DNA from: Caulobacter sp. 602-1
GTDB lineage: Bacteria; Pseudomonadota; Alphaproteobacteria; Caulobacterales; Caulobacteraceae
Length of the DNA: 64,000 nucleotides
Reading direction: 5' to 3'
Assembly (NCBI RefSeq): GCF_003931565.1
Contig: NZ_RRYI01000003.1
Location: forward strand, 558,001-622,000
The translations under genes and the position numbers were made by a program. The number at the start of each line of letters is the position of its first letter. Position 1 is the stretch's first letter. The notes below the pieces were generated by a model. That model saw only the letters and a program-made list of their open reading frames with translations. It had not been told where the DNA came from and did no database searches. This document shows positions 7,401 to 15,566 of the stretch, piece by piece.

Positions 7401-7471
7401 TGAGCAAGCACCGTGTCCCTGACATGCCGTGCCTCCCCAAGAGGGCAGAGGGCACGCGTCGAGAGGGCAAG

Positions 7472-8083
7472 TCAGCCGGATGCGGCAACCAGACCAAGCT
7501 CTTGCTCGAGGTTCGCCAAGCGCTCAAGCGCAAGGGCGCGAAGTCCGTCAACGGCGGCAGCGCTGTTCTTCGACGTTGCGACAGGGCCATTCCCGGCCTT
7601 GAGCATCTCAAGGTGCAGATCAAGATAGTCCTCTGCGTGCGCCAGAGCGCCAGGAAACGCGTCGAAGATAAGGATGGCGCGATCAGTGGGAAGATCCATG
7701 CTTCTGAACTGCCTAATAGTTGTTTTTGTAACTTCGATCGTTCGCCGCATTGCGGCCACGTCCCAAGACTGCTTCGCGCTTTCCCGGAGCTCTTCGGAAA
7801 GGGATTGGAGTCGTTGACAGGTCAAGACGCCGGCAGCTCGAGCGGCCATCCGCATTCTGGCGTCCTCTTTTTCAGCGACCTGCCGCCGCATTTCGATTTC
7901 GTGCGCCCTTTGCCGCCTTGCCATCCTGCTAGCCCAGTAGATTGCTCCGATCGAGCCAATTGCCTGGATCCAGGCCGCCACTGTCTGGCCGAACAGGCTA
8001 CTGTCCTTCGCGGTCGCACCTCCCACGAAGAAGCCTGCTGCCAGCGCAGCGATCACGGGCACAGCCCACTTCGGAATCTTCAT
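7472..8083 (-). CDS. membrane-anchored coiled-coil protein (203 aa)
   Basis: The start at 8083 follows GGGAGGGG. The protein has two N-terminal hydrophobic segments (about residues 5-23 and 34-52, the second containing GSIGAIYWA), then a long charged helical tail with heptad-like spacing. The topology matches other single-domain membrane proteins of mobile elements in this window. It is transcribed against its rightward neighbours, which suggests a separately expressed accessory (moron-like) gene. Function unknown. Confidence 0.7.
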   Translation of the reverse strand: MKIPKWAVPVIAALAAGFFVGGATAKDSSLFGQTVAAWIQAIGSIGAIYWASRMARRQRAHEIEMRRQVAEKEDARMRMAARAAGVLTCQRLQSLSEELRESAKQSWDVAAMRRTIEVTKTTIRQFRSMDLPTDRAILIFDAFPGALAHAEDYLDLHLEMLKAGNGPVATSKNSAAAVDGLRALALERLANLEQELGLVAASG

Positions 8084-8192
8084 GCGCCCCTCCCAGAACG
8101 GAGGGCAGGATGGAACACCAAGCCGCCACAAGTCGAGCGTGCAGTGAGGCTCGCGCGCTACCTACGCCTCTGCCTACCGATGGAGTTGATCT

Positions 8193-8582
8193 ATGACCGA
8201 GAAGACCGTCCGCGCCCTGAGCGTCACGCCCGTCGACATCCACGTCGGCAAGATGCTGCGCTCTATTCGCAAGGCGATGGGCGTGAGCCAGGAGACCTTG
8301 GCCGACGCGCTGGGGATCAGCTTCCAGCAGGTTCAGAAGTACGAGAACGGCGCCAACCGCGTGTCGGCGTCCAAGATGTTCGAAGCGGCCGTGTTCCTGG
8401 GCGTGACGCCGGGCGCGTTCTTCGAGGGGCTGGAGGGCGCATCGGAGGCGGGAGTGCCGGCGCCATTGGCCGACTTCTTCACGCACGATGGCGCCATGCA
8501 GATCGCGGAAGCTTTTCCCAAGCTCTCGCCCAGCGAGCGCCGCAGCGTTACGAACTTGGTCGTCAGCATGGCGAACGACTAG
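8193..8582 (+). CDS. XRE-family transcriptional regulator (129 aa)
   Basis: Residues about 17-72 are a classical XRE helix-turn-helix ('GKMLRSIRKAMGVSQETLAD', 'LGISFQQVQKYENGANRVSA'). The C-terminal region is short and ends 'SERRSVTNLVVSMA', a form common in alphaproteobacterial regulators of this size. It precedes the excisionase-like gene and integrase, so it may control excision. An alternative is a general host-type regulator carried by the element. Confidence 0.85.
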   Translation: MTEKTVRALSVTPVDIHVGKMLRSIRKAMGVSQETLADALGISFQQVQKYENGANRVSASKMFEAAVFLGVTPGAFFEGLEGASEAGVPAPLADFFTHDGAMQIAEAFPKLSPSERRSVTNLVVSMAND

Positions 8583-8640
8583 CAGCGTCCGCCGGCCACC
8601 GCGCCGACGCGCCGCTCGCCGGATTGATCAGGGGGACGGC

Positions 8641-8955
8641 ATGACCGCCTCCCTTGGTCCGGTGACGGAACAACGCTTCTTCGAGGCTTTCAGCGACACC
8701 GCCCTGGTTCCGGCAAAGATCGCCGCGCGCCTCGTCGGCCTTGACACAGACACCCTCTCGGAAATGACTGACGAGGGCCTGATCAGGGCCGTCCGGAAGG
8801 GCCGCCTGCGCAGCTACACCGAACACGACCTCCGCGCCTATCTCCTAGAGGGACCCGATGCGCCGCCGCGCGAACGAAAGCCAAAGCAAGTCGTCGCCGC
8901 GTCACGCGGTCGCGTCGTGCCGTTTTCCAAGCGCGCCGCCGCCGGCAAGCGCTAG
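8641..8955 (+). CDS. excisionase-like HTH protein (104 aa)
   Basis: The middle of the protein (residues about 22-62: 'ARLVGLDTDTLSEMTDEGLIRAV', 'KGRLRSYTEHDLRAYL') matches the winged HTH of excisionase/MerR-like proteins, in which a short helix is followed by a wing and a 'T..DLRAYL' helix. A basic tail follows. It lies 9 bp upstream of the integrase, the usual place for a recombination directionality factor. The start at 8641 follows GGGGGAC. Confidence 0.7.
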   Translation: MTASLGPVTEQRFFEAFSDTALVPAKIAARLVGLDTDTLSEMTDEGLIRAVRKGRLRSYTEHDLRAYLLEGPDAPPRERKPKQVVAASRGRVVPFSKRAAAGKR

Positions 8956-8964
8956 GACGGCGCC

Positions 8965-10104
8965 ATGAGCGTCTACAAGCCCGCCACCAGCCGGTTCTAT
9001 CAGTACGACTTCCAGTACAAGGGGAAGCGCTACACCGGGTCGACGGGCGTGGAGACGGTGCGCAAGGCCGAGGATGTGGAGCGCAAGGTGCGCGCCGACG
9101 TCGCCCTGGGCCTCTACGACGACCAAGCCGGCATGACGCTCGACGAAGGCGCCGGACGCTGGTGGCAGGAGGTCGGCAAGCATCGCGCCTCGGCCCGCCA
9201 GCTGGAGCACCGCCTAGAGATCCTATGTCGGCTCGTCGGTCCGAAGACGCGGCTGGTCGACATCACGACCAAGGTCGTCGGCCGCGCGATCGAGAAGCGC
9301 CGCGGCGAGGGCTACACCCGCGCGCCGGGCAAGGACGCCAAGCGCTACGACCTGTCGAACGCCACGGTGAACGCCGACATCGTCAAGCCGCTGCGGCGGA
9401 TCCTGAACCGGGCCCGGCGTACCTGGGAGGTCAAAGGCCTTCCCGAGATCGACTGGGAGGCCCTGATCCTGCCGGAGAAGGAAACCGACATCATCATCTA
9501 CACGGCCGACCAGCAGCGCGCCTGGCTGGCCGAGTGCGACACCAACGCGGCGATGGTGCTGACCCTGTTGCTGACCTACGGCTTCCGCTTTGGCGAGGTC
9601 TTCTTCCCGCCGGCGGCCTATATCCCTGACGGCCCCAGCCTGGTCCTGAACAACCGCAAGAAGGGCTCGCACCTCGTGCCGTTGCGCGCGGTCGACGCTC
9701 GCCAGATCGCCGCCCGGGCCGGCCGGGCCCAGGCCGCCGAACTGGACACGATATGGTTCGAGGAAGACGCCAAGGGCGACCTGCATCCGATCACCTATCA
9801 GGCCATGCAGTCGCGCCTTCGAAAGGCCGCCAAGCGGGCCGGCCTGACGGCGCCGCGCCTGATCCACGGCACGCGCCACCACGTCGGGACAAGCCTCCTG
9901 GCCGAGACGGGCAATCTCAAGCTCACCCAGAAAGCGCTCGGTCACCGCGACATCAAGTCGACGCTGATCTATGCCCACGCCCTGGATGAAGGCTTACGCG
10001 CAGCTTTGGAGGCCCGGAGTAGCCCGACGCCTGCAGAGCTTACGGAGGCCTATGAGCCCCAGCGCCAGCTTCCGCGTGGTCGGCGCCGCCGGCCTACTAG
10101 TTGA
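8965..10104 (+). CDS. int: tyrosine recombinase / phage integrase (379 aa)
   Basis: This is a site-specific integrase of the tyrosine recombinase family. Catalytic residues are visible: Arg in 'YGFRFGE' (about residue 208), the H-x-x-R box as 'HGTRHH' (about 301-306), 'LGHRDI' (about 325) and the nucleophilic Tyr in 'TLIYAHA' (about 336). The N-terminal arm and core-binding parts are present. Together with the excisionase-like gene it marks the right end of the prophage. The tRNA-Arg fragment 1.4 kb downstream is a plausible attachment site because this enzyme family favours tRNA 3' ends. Confidence 0.92.
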   Translation: MSVYKPATSRFYQYDFQYKGKRYTGSTGVETVRKAEDVERKVRADVALGLYDDQAGMTLDEGAGRWWQEVGKHRASARQLEHRLEILCRLVGPKTRLVDITTKVVGRAIEKRRGEGYTRAPGKDAKRYDLSNATVNADIVKPLRRILNRARRTWEVKGLPEIDWEALILPEKETDIIIYTADQQRAWLAECDTNAAMVLTLLLTYGFRFGEVFFPPAAYIPDGPSLVLNNRKKGSHLVPLRAVDARQIAARAGRAQAAELDTIWFEEDAKGDLHPITYQAMQSRLRKAAKRAGLTAPRLIHGTRHHVGTSLLAETGNLKLTQKALGHRDIKSTLIYAHALDEGLRAALEARSSPTPAELTEAYEPQRQLPRGRRRRPTS

Positions 10105-10645
10105 CCTCATCGCGAAATCGCGCGCGTAGCTTCGCCGGACGTCCAATAGCGGCCAGTTCGTCATGATCGTGGATGCAACGATGGCCGCGCCGGTGTCGCG
10201 TCAGTGGAAGGGCTATTGGCAGCGATAGGACTGAAAACCAACGTATTTAAGCCAGCATTGAGCCATTGAACTAGCCGAGTTTATAGCCAAATAAGTTGTC
10301 GAAACGGACTTGGAACAAGCACCATCATGTAAGCAAATTAACCAAGGCGATGACCAACGGCCTTGCCAAATATGCAAACGCATGGCGTAAGATCGATCCT
10401 ATGGACAAAGGGCGATGTTCACACTCCTAAAACCTGGGCCAACCCACCCTCGTTTCAGCGGGCGTTAATCCTTGGCGTCGCTACATGTCCAGACGAACAT
10501 TCCGCCCCGGCGGAACCCATTCATCCAACCAACGGTTTTCTCCGTAGGTTTTTAGAGGAGCGAAGCCCGCATGCACCTCAAACTTGACGGCTGGGGCGGC
10601 ACAAGCTGAATCCCAGCACTTCACAACTATCCCAAGAAATGTAGG
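10105..10645. other. 540-bp region without a convincing gene
   Basis: A short frame at 10363-10587 lacks a good ribosome site and has no recognisable domain. The stretch is poorer in G+C than flanking genes (for example around 10,240-10,380). It may hold integrase arm-binding sites or the promoter of the next gene, but I see no clear repeat. Confidence 0.5.
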
Positions 10646-11269
10646 ATGGCCCTCGTGAGAACGGGGGCCATTCTTTTTGCTGGGCTAGCCAGCGTGGTCG
10701 GCGGCGTCATTGGCGCCGCTGCCTTTTCATATGTCCAGGCGCACTGGCCTAAAAGCATCACCGACACAGAAGCGACGTTGATAACGGGCCTGCTGGGCTC
10801 GTTCGTTGGCTTCCTCGCTGTTGTCATCGCGGTGTGGGGGGTTGTGAGTTCGCGGGCTATTTCACGACGCCAAGCCACCCTGGATCATCTAGCTAGACTT
10901 GAGGCTGACGGCACGGTTCAAAAAAACCGCCAGGAGTTCAATAGGCTGGTGAAGGAAAAGGGCGACCTTGCGGAATTTGCCGCCAAGGACAAAGAGGGGA
11001 CGCCAGAGCAGCAGGCTATTCTCTCAGTGCTGAACGATTTTGAGCTTATCTCCATTGGTATTCAGCGCGGCATTATCGAACCGGCCCTCTACAAGCGTTG
11101 GCAGCACTCGAATGTCGCTCAGACCTGGAAAAATTCTCAGCAGTTCGTAGTTGCCCTTAGAGCTCGCGTGGACCGCCCGACGCTCTATCATGAGTTCGAA
11201 GAGATGGCCCGATGGATGAGCCAGAACAAAATCCCCCGCCGACGCTTCTGGTGGGCCGCGATCATCTGA
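10646..11269 (+). CDS. DUF4760-like membrane protein (207 aa)
   Basis: There are two N-terminal transmembrane helices (residues about 7-28 and 48-68), then a soluble helical domain with 'LNDFELISIGIQRGIIEPALYKRW' near residues 130-155. That pattern is typical of DUF4760 proteins, common small membrane proteins on mobile elements. It lies between the integrase and the presumed attachment site, a usual slot for cargo. Function unknown. Confidence 0.7.
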   Translation: MALVRTGAILFAGLASVVGGVIGAAAFSYVQAHWPKSITDTEATLITGLLGSFVGFLAVVIAVWGVVSSRAISRRQATLDHLARLEADGTVQKNRQEFNRLVKEKGDLAEFAAKDKEGTPEQQAILSVLNDFELISIGIQRGIIEPALYKRWQHSNVAQTWKNSQQFVVALRARVDRPTLYHEFEEMARWMSQNKIPRRRFWWAAII

Positions 11270-11520
11270 TGTGGTCGAAGGTGCTGGCTAACGCCCGCAC
11301 CTTGTACTCCCCCGCCGTCCCGACGTCCCTGGCGAGCCCTGACCACGCATGGCGATGAGGCACGCGCCGATCCGCTTCATTCCGCGCGTCGTTGGCTCTG
11401 AGGTCATGCCGTCTTTTCCGGACGCGGCCGGCACCACCTCCCGGAATAGCCCCGAACCCATCGGCGGCGCAGCAGATTTTCTCTTTCTAAAACAACTGAC
11501 TAAGGGTCGCCGAACGTGAT

Positions 11521-11566
11521 CCTCCGAAGGCAAAGGTCACACGTTCGAATCGTGTCGGGTGCGCCA
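11521..11566 (+). other. 3' fragment of tRNA-Arg(CCG), probable attachment site
   Basis: The 46 bases read as the 3' part of a tRNA: anticodon loop CTCCGAA (11522-11528, anticodon CCG), 3' anticodon strand GGCAA, variable AGGTC, T-arm ACACG-TTCGAAT-CGTGT, acceptor strand CGGGTGC, G, CCA. The 5' half is missing: upstream bases do not pair with GGCAA or GGGTGC. A 3' tRNA fragment of this kind is the scar left when an element integrates into a tRNA gene. It predicts an intact tRNA-Arg(CCG) beyond the left edge of the window. Confidence 0.8.
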
Positions 11567-13207
11567 TTTCGGTTTAAGGATGCGAACGCCGAGAACCGCC
11601 GATTGTTCGCCTGCCGAGGCGGCCATGGTTCTCAGCAAATCAGTCCTATTTCCCATGATCCGCATCTCGCTTGGCGAGATGACTTCGACGCGCTGAGCCA
11701 CCGCGCGAACATGCTCGCGACGGTATTTGCCGTGTTCGTCGCGTAGCCGCTCCTTCGTCGCCTCGGCGAACCGCGCGAGAACCTCCGGCGTCAGCATCGG
11801 CCCCAACTTCTCGATGGCCGCTTCGGCGCGATCGGCGTCCGCCCTGGATTCATCGCGGATGATCGCCAGTTCCCGCATCCGGTCCTTGAGGTCCTGGTCG
11901 TCAGTCGAGGCCAGGCCGTCCTCTACGGCCTCATAGAGCCGCTTGAGTTTGCTGGCCGCCTGGGTCGCTCGCTGCCTCAACTCGACGACGTGAGATCGGC
12001 GACGGTCGATCCAGTCGGTTCGCTTGTCGATGACATTGCCCAACAGCACCTCCAGGCGCTCGGGGTGCAGGAGCCTGCGCTCCAGATGATCGACGACGGC
12101 GGCCTCCAGCTTGTCCACGCGGACCGTGATGCCTTCGCAGCCGGTCGGCCCCTGCCGGGCCTTGGTCGAGCAGGTGTAATAGCGATAGCGCAAGCCAGTG
12201 GAGCTACAGCCGGTGCGCAGGGTCATGGCCCCGCCGCACTTGGCGCAGAAGCATATGCCGGCCAGCAGCAGGCCGCAGTTCACATGATTGGGGCGCATCT
12301 GCTTCCAGTGGCGCAGGTGCAAGGAGTCCTGCACCGCCTGGAACTCCTCGCGGGTGACGATGGCTGGCACTTCGCAGATGGCGTGTTCGGACTCGGGCTT
12401 GCGCTTCTTCAGCTTGGCGCTGGTCCGGTTGAAATGATGCTCGCCCATATAAGAGGGCCGATGAAGGATCTGATGGATCGCATCGAGCCCGAACTTGCCG
12501 CCGTCTCGGGTGCGAATCTCGCGGTCGTTCAGATAGGCGGCGATGGCCTTGAAGCCCATTGGTCCGTAGCCGTCGGCGCCGACCAGCGCCAAGCGGTAGA
12601 TGAGCCGAATCTTCTCAGCGTTGACCGGGTCGATCTCCAGCTTCTTCTTGAGTTTGGGGCCGCGCTGCTCGGCGACGTACACCCGATAGCCTAGCGGCGG
12701 CCGTGAGCCGTTCCAGAAGCCCTGACGGGCGTTCTCCTTCATGGCCCGCAGGGTGTGCTTGGCGTTCTCCCGCGACTGGTACTCGTCGAACAGCGCCATG
12801 ATCTTGCGCATCATCTCGCTCATGGGATCGTCGCCCAGCTCCTGGGTGATCGAGACCAGCCGCACGCCGTTCTTGGCCATCTTGCGGAAGTAGAACTCGA
12901 ACTGGAACTGATCGCGGAAGAACCGCGAGAACGAGTGGACGATGATCACGTCAAAGGGTGCGGGCTTGGTCAGCGCCGCGTCCATCATCGCTTGAAAGGC
13001 TGGCCGCTTGTCATCGGTGGCCGTGTTGCCCGGCTCAACAAACTCCTCGCCCGTCGTCCAGCCCTTGCCGGCGCAATAGGCCTGCATCTGCCGCCGCTGG
13101 TCGGGGATCGACAGGTCGCTCTCGGCCTGGCGGCCGGTCGAGACGCGAAGATAGAGCGCCGCCCTCGACGCCATCGAGGTGGGTTCAGGCGCGATCAAGC
13201 GGCCCAT
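11537..13207 (-). CDS. large serine recombinase (556 aa)
   Basis: The N-terminal resolvase domain carries the nucleophilic Ser in 'YLRVSTGRQ' (near residue 22), the 'SRFFRD' segment and the E-helix. A 'recombinase' domain ('PPLGYRV') follows, then a zinc ribbon ('CAKCGG' and later Cys residues) and a coiled coil near residues 430-490. The start at 13207 follows GGAG. The stop codon lies inside the tRNA-Arg fragment, so the last residues (TRHDSNV) are coded by tRNA sequence. It is the outermost gene of the left boundary module. Confidence 0.9.
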   Translation of the reverse strand: MGRLIAPEPTSMASRAALYLRVSTGRQAESDLSIPDQRRQMQAYCAGKGWTTGEEFVEPGNTATDDKRPAFQAMMDAALTKPAPFDVIIVHSFSRFFRDQFQFEFYFRKMAKNGVRLVSITQELGDDPMSEMMRKIMALFDEYQSRENAKHTLRAMKENARQGFWNGSRPPLGYRVYVAEQRGPKLKKKLEIDPVNAEKIRLIYRLALVGADGYGPMGFKAIAAYLNDREIRTRDGGKFGLDAIHQILHRPSYMGEHHFNRTSAKLKKRKPESEHAICEVPAIVTREEFQAVQDSLHLRHWKQMRPNHVNCGLLLAGICFCAKCGGAMTLRTGCSSTGLRYRYYTCSTKARQGPTGCEGITVRVDKLEAAVVDHLERRLLHPERLEVLLGNVIDKRTDWIDRRRSHVVELRQRATQAASKLKRLYEAVEDGLASTDDQDLKDRMRELAIIRDESRADADRAEAAIEKLGPMLTPEVLARFAEATKERLRDEHGKYRREHVRAVAQRVEVISPSEMRIMGNRTDLLRTMAASAGEQSAVLGVRILKPKWRTRHDSNV

Positions 13208-13225
13208 GAGATAGCTCCAGATGTT

Positions 13226-13450
13226 TTAGGGGATGGGGCCGAACAGCTCGTCCAGCAGGTCGGCGAAGAAGGCTGTGATGATCCGCGTCTCTTGATCTGT
13301 GACGGGCACGAACTCGGGCCAGTCGTCGGTGACGGTGATAGGGGGAGAGACGGGCGCGGGCGGCCTCTCGGATTGAACGACCAGGGGCGCTTGCAGGTAG
13401 TCGTGAAGGTCTGTCGGCGGCTGGGCCTGCCGGGAGCGACGTCGAGCCAT
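13226..13450 (-). CDS. small protein preceding serine recombinase (74 aa)
   Basis: The N-terminus is basic (MARRRSRQAQ), followed by proline-rich linker and an acidic, hydrophobic C-terminal helix ('RIITAFFADLLDELFG'). It ends 18 bp before the recombinase start and occupies the same place as the 61-residue ORF before the right-hand recombinase. Both end in an amphipathic helix. A recombination directionality factor or recombinase partner is possible from position only. Confidence 0.6.
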   Translation of the reverse strand: MARRRSRQAQPPTDLHDYLQAPLVVQSERPPAPVSPPITVTDDWPEFVPVTDQETRIITAFFADLLDELFGPIP

Positions 13451-13552
13451 CGGGCGACGATGGCCCTGCGCGGCGGGCGATCAACGCCGACATGGGGACG
13501 GTCGTAGCCTGGCGAAGAAAGACAGGGAAACGGCGGGTCCGCGTTCGCCGCG

Positions 13553-14077
13553 TCAGGCCGTGGGCAGGCTCGGGGGCACATAGGGCTCTCCACAGCCGGG
13601 GCACTTGGCCGACGCCAGGAACTCGATGGCTTTGCGCACCAGGGGCGCGGTCTCGCCTGGGTCATGCACGTCCATGCGGGCGGCGATGACGAGGAGGCTG
13701 GCGACCTCGTGGATGTTGCAGGGGACCAGCTGCGTGATGGACTGGTAGCCGCGCTTACGCTCCTTCCAGAGTTCATCCATCTGGACCTCCAGGGCGGCCA
13801 TCTCGGGCGCCATGGGAAGCTGGCCGCGCTGCCGTTCGGTCATGCGGAAGTAGTCGTATCCAGAGGCCGCGAGGATCTCCAAGGCGCCCCAGCGTCGGGC
13901 CAGGCGATCGGACTCGAAATCTACCGTCAGCCATTGGGCGCATTGGGCGAGGAGGCTGTCAGCGGCGGGCGCCGCCGCCACGGCTCCACCAGCCTTGCAG
14001 GCCAGAGGCGCGGCCGGCGCCGCACCTAGCAGGGTGCGACGGGAAACGGTGGTGGGATCGTCCTTGCGTTCAGACAT
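13553..14077 (-). CDS. Tat-like signal protein with C-terminal CPGCG motif (174 aa), left copy
   Basis: The start at 14077 follows GGGAG. An N-terminal 'SRRTLLGAAPAAPLA' looks like a twin-arginine signal. The mature part has 'AQCAQWLTVDFESDRLARRW', 'DYF-MTERQ', 'LPMAPEM', and ends 'CPGCGEPYVPPSLP', a likely metal-binding knuckle. It is clearly homologous over its whole length to the protein at 31815-32351, in the mirror-image module. I do not recognise a named family. It might alternatively be cytoplasmic, with the RR segment not used for export. Confidence 0.75.
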   Translation of the reverse strand: MSERKDDPTTVSRRTLLGAAPAAPLACKAGGAVAAAPAADSLLAQCAQWLTVDFESDRLARRWGALEILAASGYDYFRMTERQRGQLPMAPEMAALEVQMDELWKERKRGYQSITQLVPCNIHEVASLLVIAARMDVHDPGETAPLVRKAIEFLASAKCPGCGEPYVPPSLPTA

Positions 14078-14138
14078 GCGGGGGCTCCCGGCGCAGGCGC
14101 TCGGTCCGATCAGCACGCTAATCGGTGGAGTTTGAGTG

Positions 14139-14158
14139 GTTTGAAGCTACATTCAAAC
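14139..14158. promoter_or_regulatory. inverted repeat in divergent promoter, candidate operator
   Basis: GTTTGAA and TTCAAAC (14139-14145 and 14152-14158) form a perfect 7-bp inverted repeat with a 6-bp spacer in the space between the divergent Tat-like gene and the XRE gene. It is a natural operator for the XRE protein encoded beside it. Confidence 0.55.
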
Positions 14159-14208
14159 GAATTACGGTGACTTAGTCAACGCAATTCGTTCACTTGTGGA
14201 GCAAAACG

Positions 14209-14445
14209 TTGACTATTCTGGCCCCGCCCCAAGTTCGAATGGCCCGAGCGGCTCTTGGGATTAGCGTTCGTGAGCTGGCGAAAAGCTCGGGTGTCGCTGA
14301 ATCCACGATCCTGCGCTTTGAGACAGGGCGCGGAGGAATTCTCGCTACCAACCTCGACAAGGTTCAGACGACCCTGGAGGAAGGTGGAGTGATCTTCATC
14401 AGCGCTGACGCCAGCGGCGGGCCTGGTGTTCGGCTGCGCTCGTAA
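14209..14445 (+). CDS. short XRE-family regulator (78 aa), left module
   Basis: A minimal helix-turn-helix protein: 'QVRMARAALGISVRELAKSS', 'GVAESTILRFETG', then a short tail ending 'GVIFISADASGGPGVRLRS'. The tail 'GGPGVRLR' is typical of small alphaproteobacterial XRE regulators. TTG 14209 is chosen because GTGGAG lies upstream and the resulting N-terminus aligns with the right-module paralogue; TTG 14194 would add five residues. It diverges from the recombinase operon and probably represses it. Confidence 0.8.
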   Translation: MTILAPPQVRMARAALGISVRELAKSSGVAESTILRFETGRGGILATNLDKVQTTLEEGGVIFISADASGGPGVRLRS

Positions 14446-14508
14446 GAGCCCGGACCTGAAAGGTCGGTGCTCGCCCTGAAGCGCTTGCCGAGCCTCTGCC
14501 GGGCGGGT

Positions 14509-14579
14509 TGCTGAGGGTCAAGGGCGGCTTCGCCGTCGCTCCGCGATGGCGCCGAAGGCGCCACCCTTGACGCTCAGCA
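14509..14579. terminator. long hairpin with TCAAGGG/CCCTTGA arms, left copy
   Basis: Arms 14509-14528 and 14560-14579 pair over about 20 bases with two mismatches (each containing GTCAAGGG or its complement), and the loop holds a secondary CTTCG/CGAAG pairing. It lies between the XRE gene and the convergent gene ending at 14633. A bidirectional terminator is the simplest reading, but a very similar core lies at the mirror position 31342-31392. Confidence 0.6.
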
Positions 14580-14632
14580 GCCCGTCCGGCCTTTCGTTCC
14601 ACCAAGCGCTTCACGGCGGAGATTGGCCGCCA

Positions 14633-14902
14633 CTACGGCTTCGTACCGCCAAGCTTAGCTGTGGCTACTCCTCCGATAAGGGCGCCCACACACAGCTTGA
14701 ATGTGTCTAGGAAAGCGTTGGCTAGACTGCCGTATCGCTCATAGCCGCTGTCAGGAGCGGCAAAAGTTATGATTGTCGCTGCAATGGCGCACGAGACGGC
14801 CAACGCGAAGACTACGATAACTAGCAGCCGCAGGTCGGATGAAAGCATACCCTTTGGAGAGCGCCTAGGCGCTCGCCCGGTTCGGCTTGCAGGCTCACTC
14901 AC
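14633..14902 (-). CDS. small two-helix membrane protein (89 aa, GTG start)
   Basis: A basic N-terminus (about 25 residues, R and P rich) precedes two hydrophobic helices (about residues 25-50 and 68-84). The start codon is GTG at 14902, overlapping the upstream stop as GTGA, so it is translationally coupled to the ribbon-helix-helix gene. Pairing of a small DNA-binding protein with a small membrane protein recalls toxin-antitoxin operons, but neither partner matches a named family I know. Confidence 0.65.
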   Translation of the reverse strand: MSEPASRTGRAPRRSPKGMLSSDLRLLVIVVFALAVSCAIAATIITFAAPDSGYERYGSLANAFLDTFKLCVGALIGGVATAKLGGTKP

Positions 14903-15096
14903 GACGCTCCCCTTCTCGTAGCGCCTCGAAGGTTCTTCACCTGCTCGATCGACATCGACAAGTCCGCCTTGGCGAGAAACTGACTCACGATTGTTTGAGT
15001 CAGCTCCGATCGACTGATGCCGAGATACCGCGCGATCTCGCTCAGCTTCAGAAGCTCGTCGTCGTCAATGCGTAGCGAAAGGACAGATTTGCTCAC
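14899..15096 (-). CDS. ribbon-helix-helix protein (65 aa)
   Basis: The N-terminal strand 'SVLSLRIDDDELLKLSEIAR' followed by 'YLGISRSELTQTIVSQFL' is a ribbon-helix-helix DNA-binding fold. It ends with a short basic tail. It is coupled to the membrane protein downstream by a 4-bp overlap. It may autoregulate this pair, like an antitoxin. Confidence 0.7.
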   Translation of the reverse strand: MSKSVLSLRIDDDELLKLSEIARYLGISRSELTQTIVSQFLAKADLSMSIEQVKNLRGATRRGAS

Positions 15097-15566
15097 GCCG
15101 CGTCTCGCAGATCGATCTCGTTAACAACGTATACGTCGGTAACGGTTACCGCATCGTCAACGCGCCGCAGGAGTGGAAGGCGCTTTCACTCCACCGCACG
15201 TCGCCAGGTTGGAAAGGTCACGCCCACCCGAAATGAAATGCTGCGACGAGCCATTTTGTTCGCGTTTCAGATCACGAATGGAAGGGTGCTGGCTTTCCGG
15301 AAATCGCGCTAAATCTAAGCGAAGGTCCAATGGGTCCCGGATAAGCATCTGAAATATAAGAAGAATGGCAAAATGCCGGGACCTTGGCCGCTTGGCGGGT
15401 CCCGGAAATTCTTCAACACCACCAAGGACATGGACCTGAAAGGTCCCGGTCCTTTTATCTCGCCGTCGTCGAAAACAGGCAAACGTCCGCCCATTAGCAC
15501 CCTCTCCGCGACGCTCTGGCACCGCGCCAACTTGACCTTAGTGGGGGGGGGCATAGAGCATAGGCA
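15097..15566. other. 470-bp intergenic region with clustered GGTCCCGG repeats
   Basis: No convincing gene is present. Four copies of GGTCCCGG or its complement occur within 120 bp: 15333-15340, 15376-15383 (inverted), 15398-15405 and 15442-15449. The second and third form an inverted pair. A GGACCTGAAAGGTC block at 15432-15445 is repeated at 14453-14466. A G run (15541-15550) lies just before the TIR-like gene. This is a candidate regulatory region for that gene. Confidence 0.55.

Noticed and set aside
7319..8644. 441-residue plus-strand frame
   Set aside because: It crosses a Lar-like gene, a well-supported minus-strand membrane protein and an XRE gene in the wrong frame, and has no domain.
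10363..10587. 74-residue frame after the integrase
   Set aside because: No ribosome site, no recognisable fold and low-GC, non-coding-like composition.
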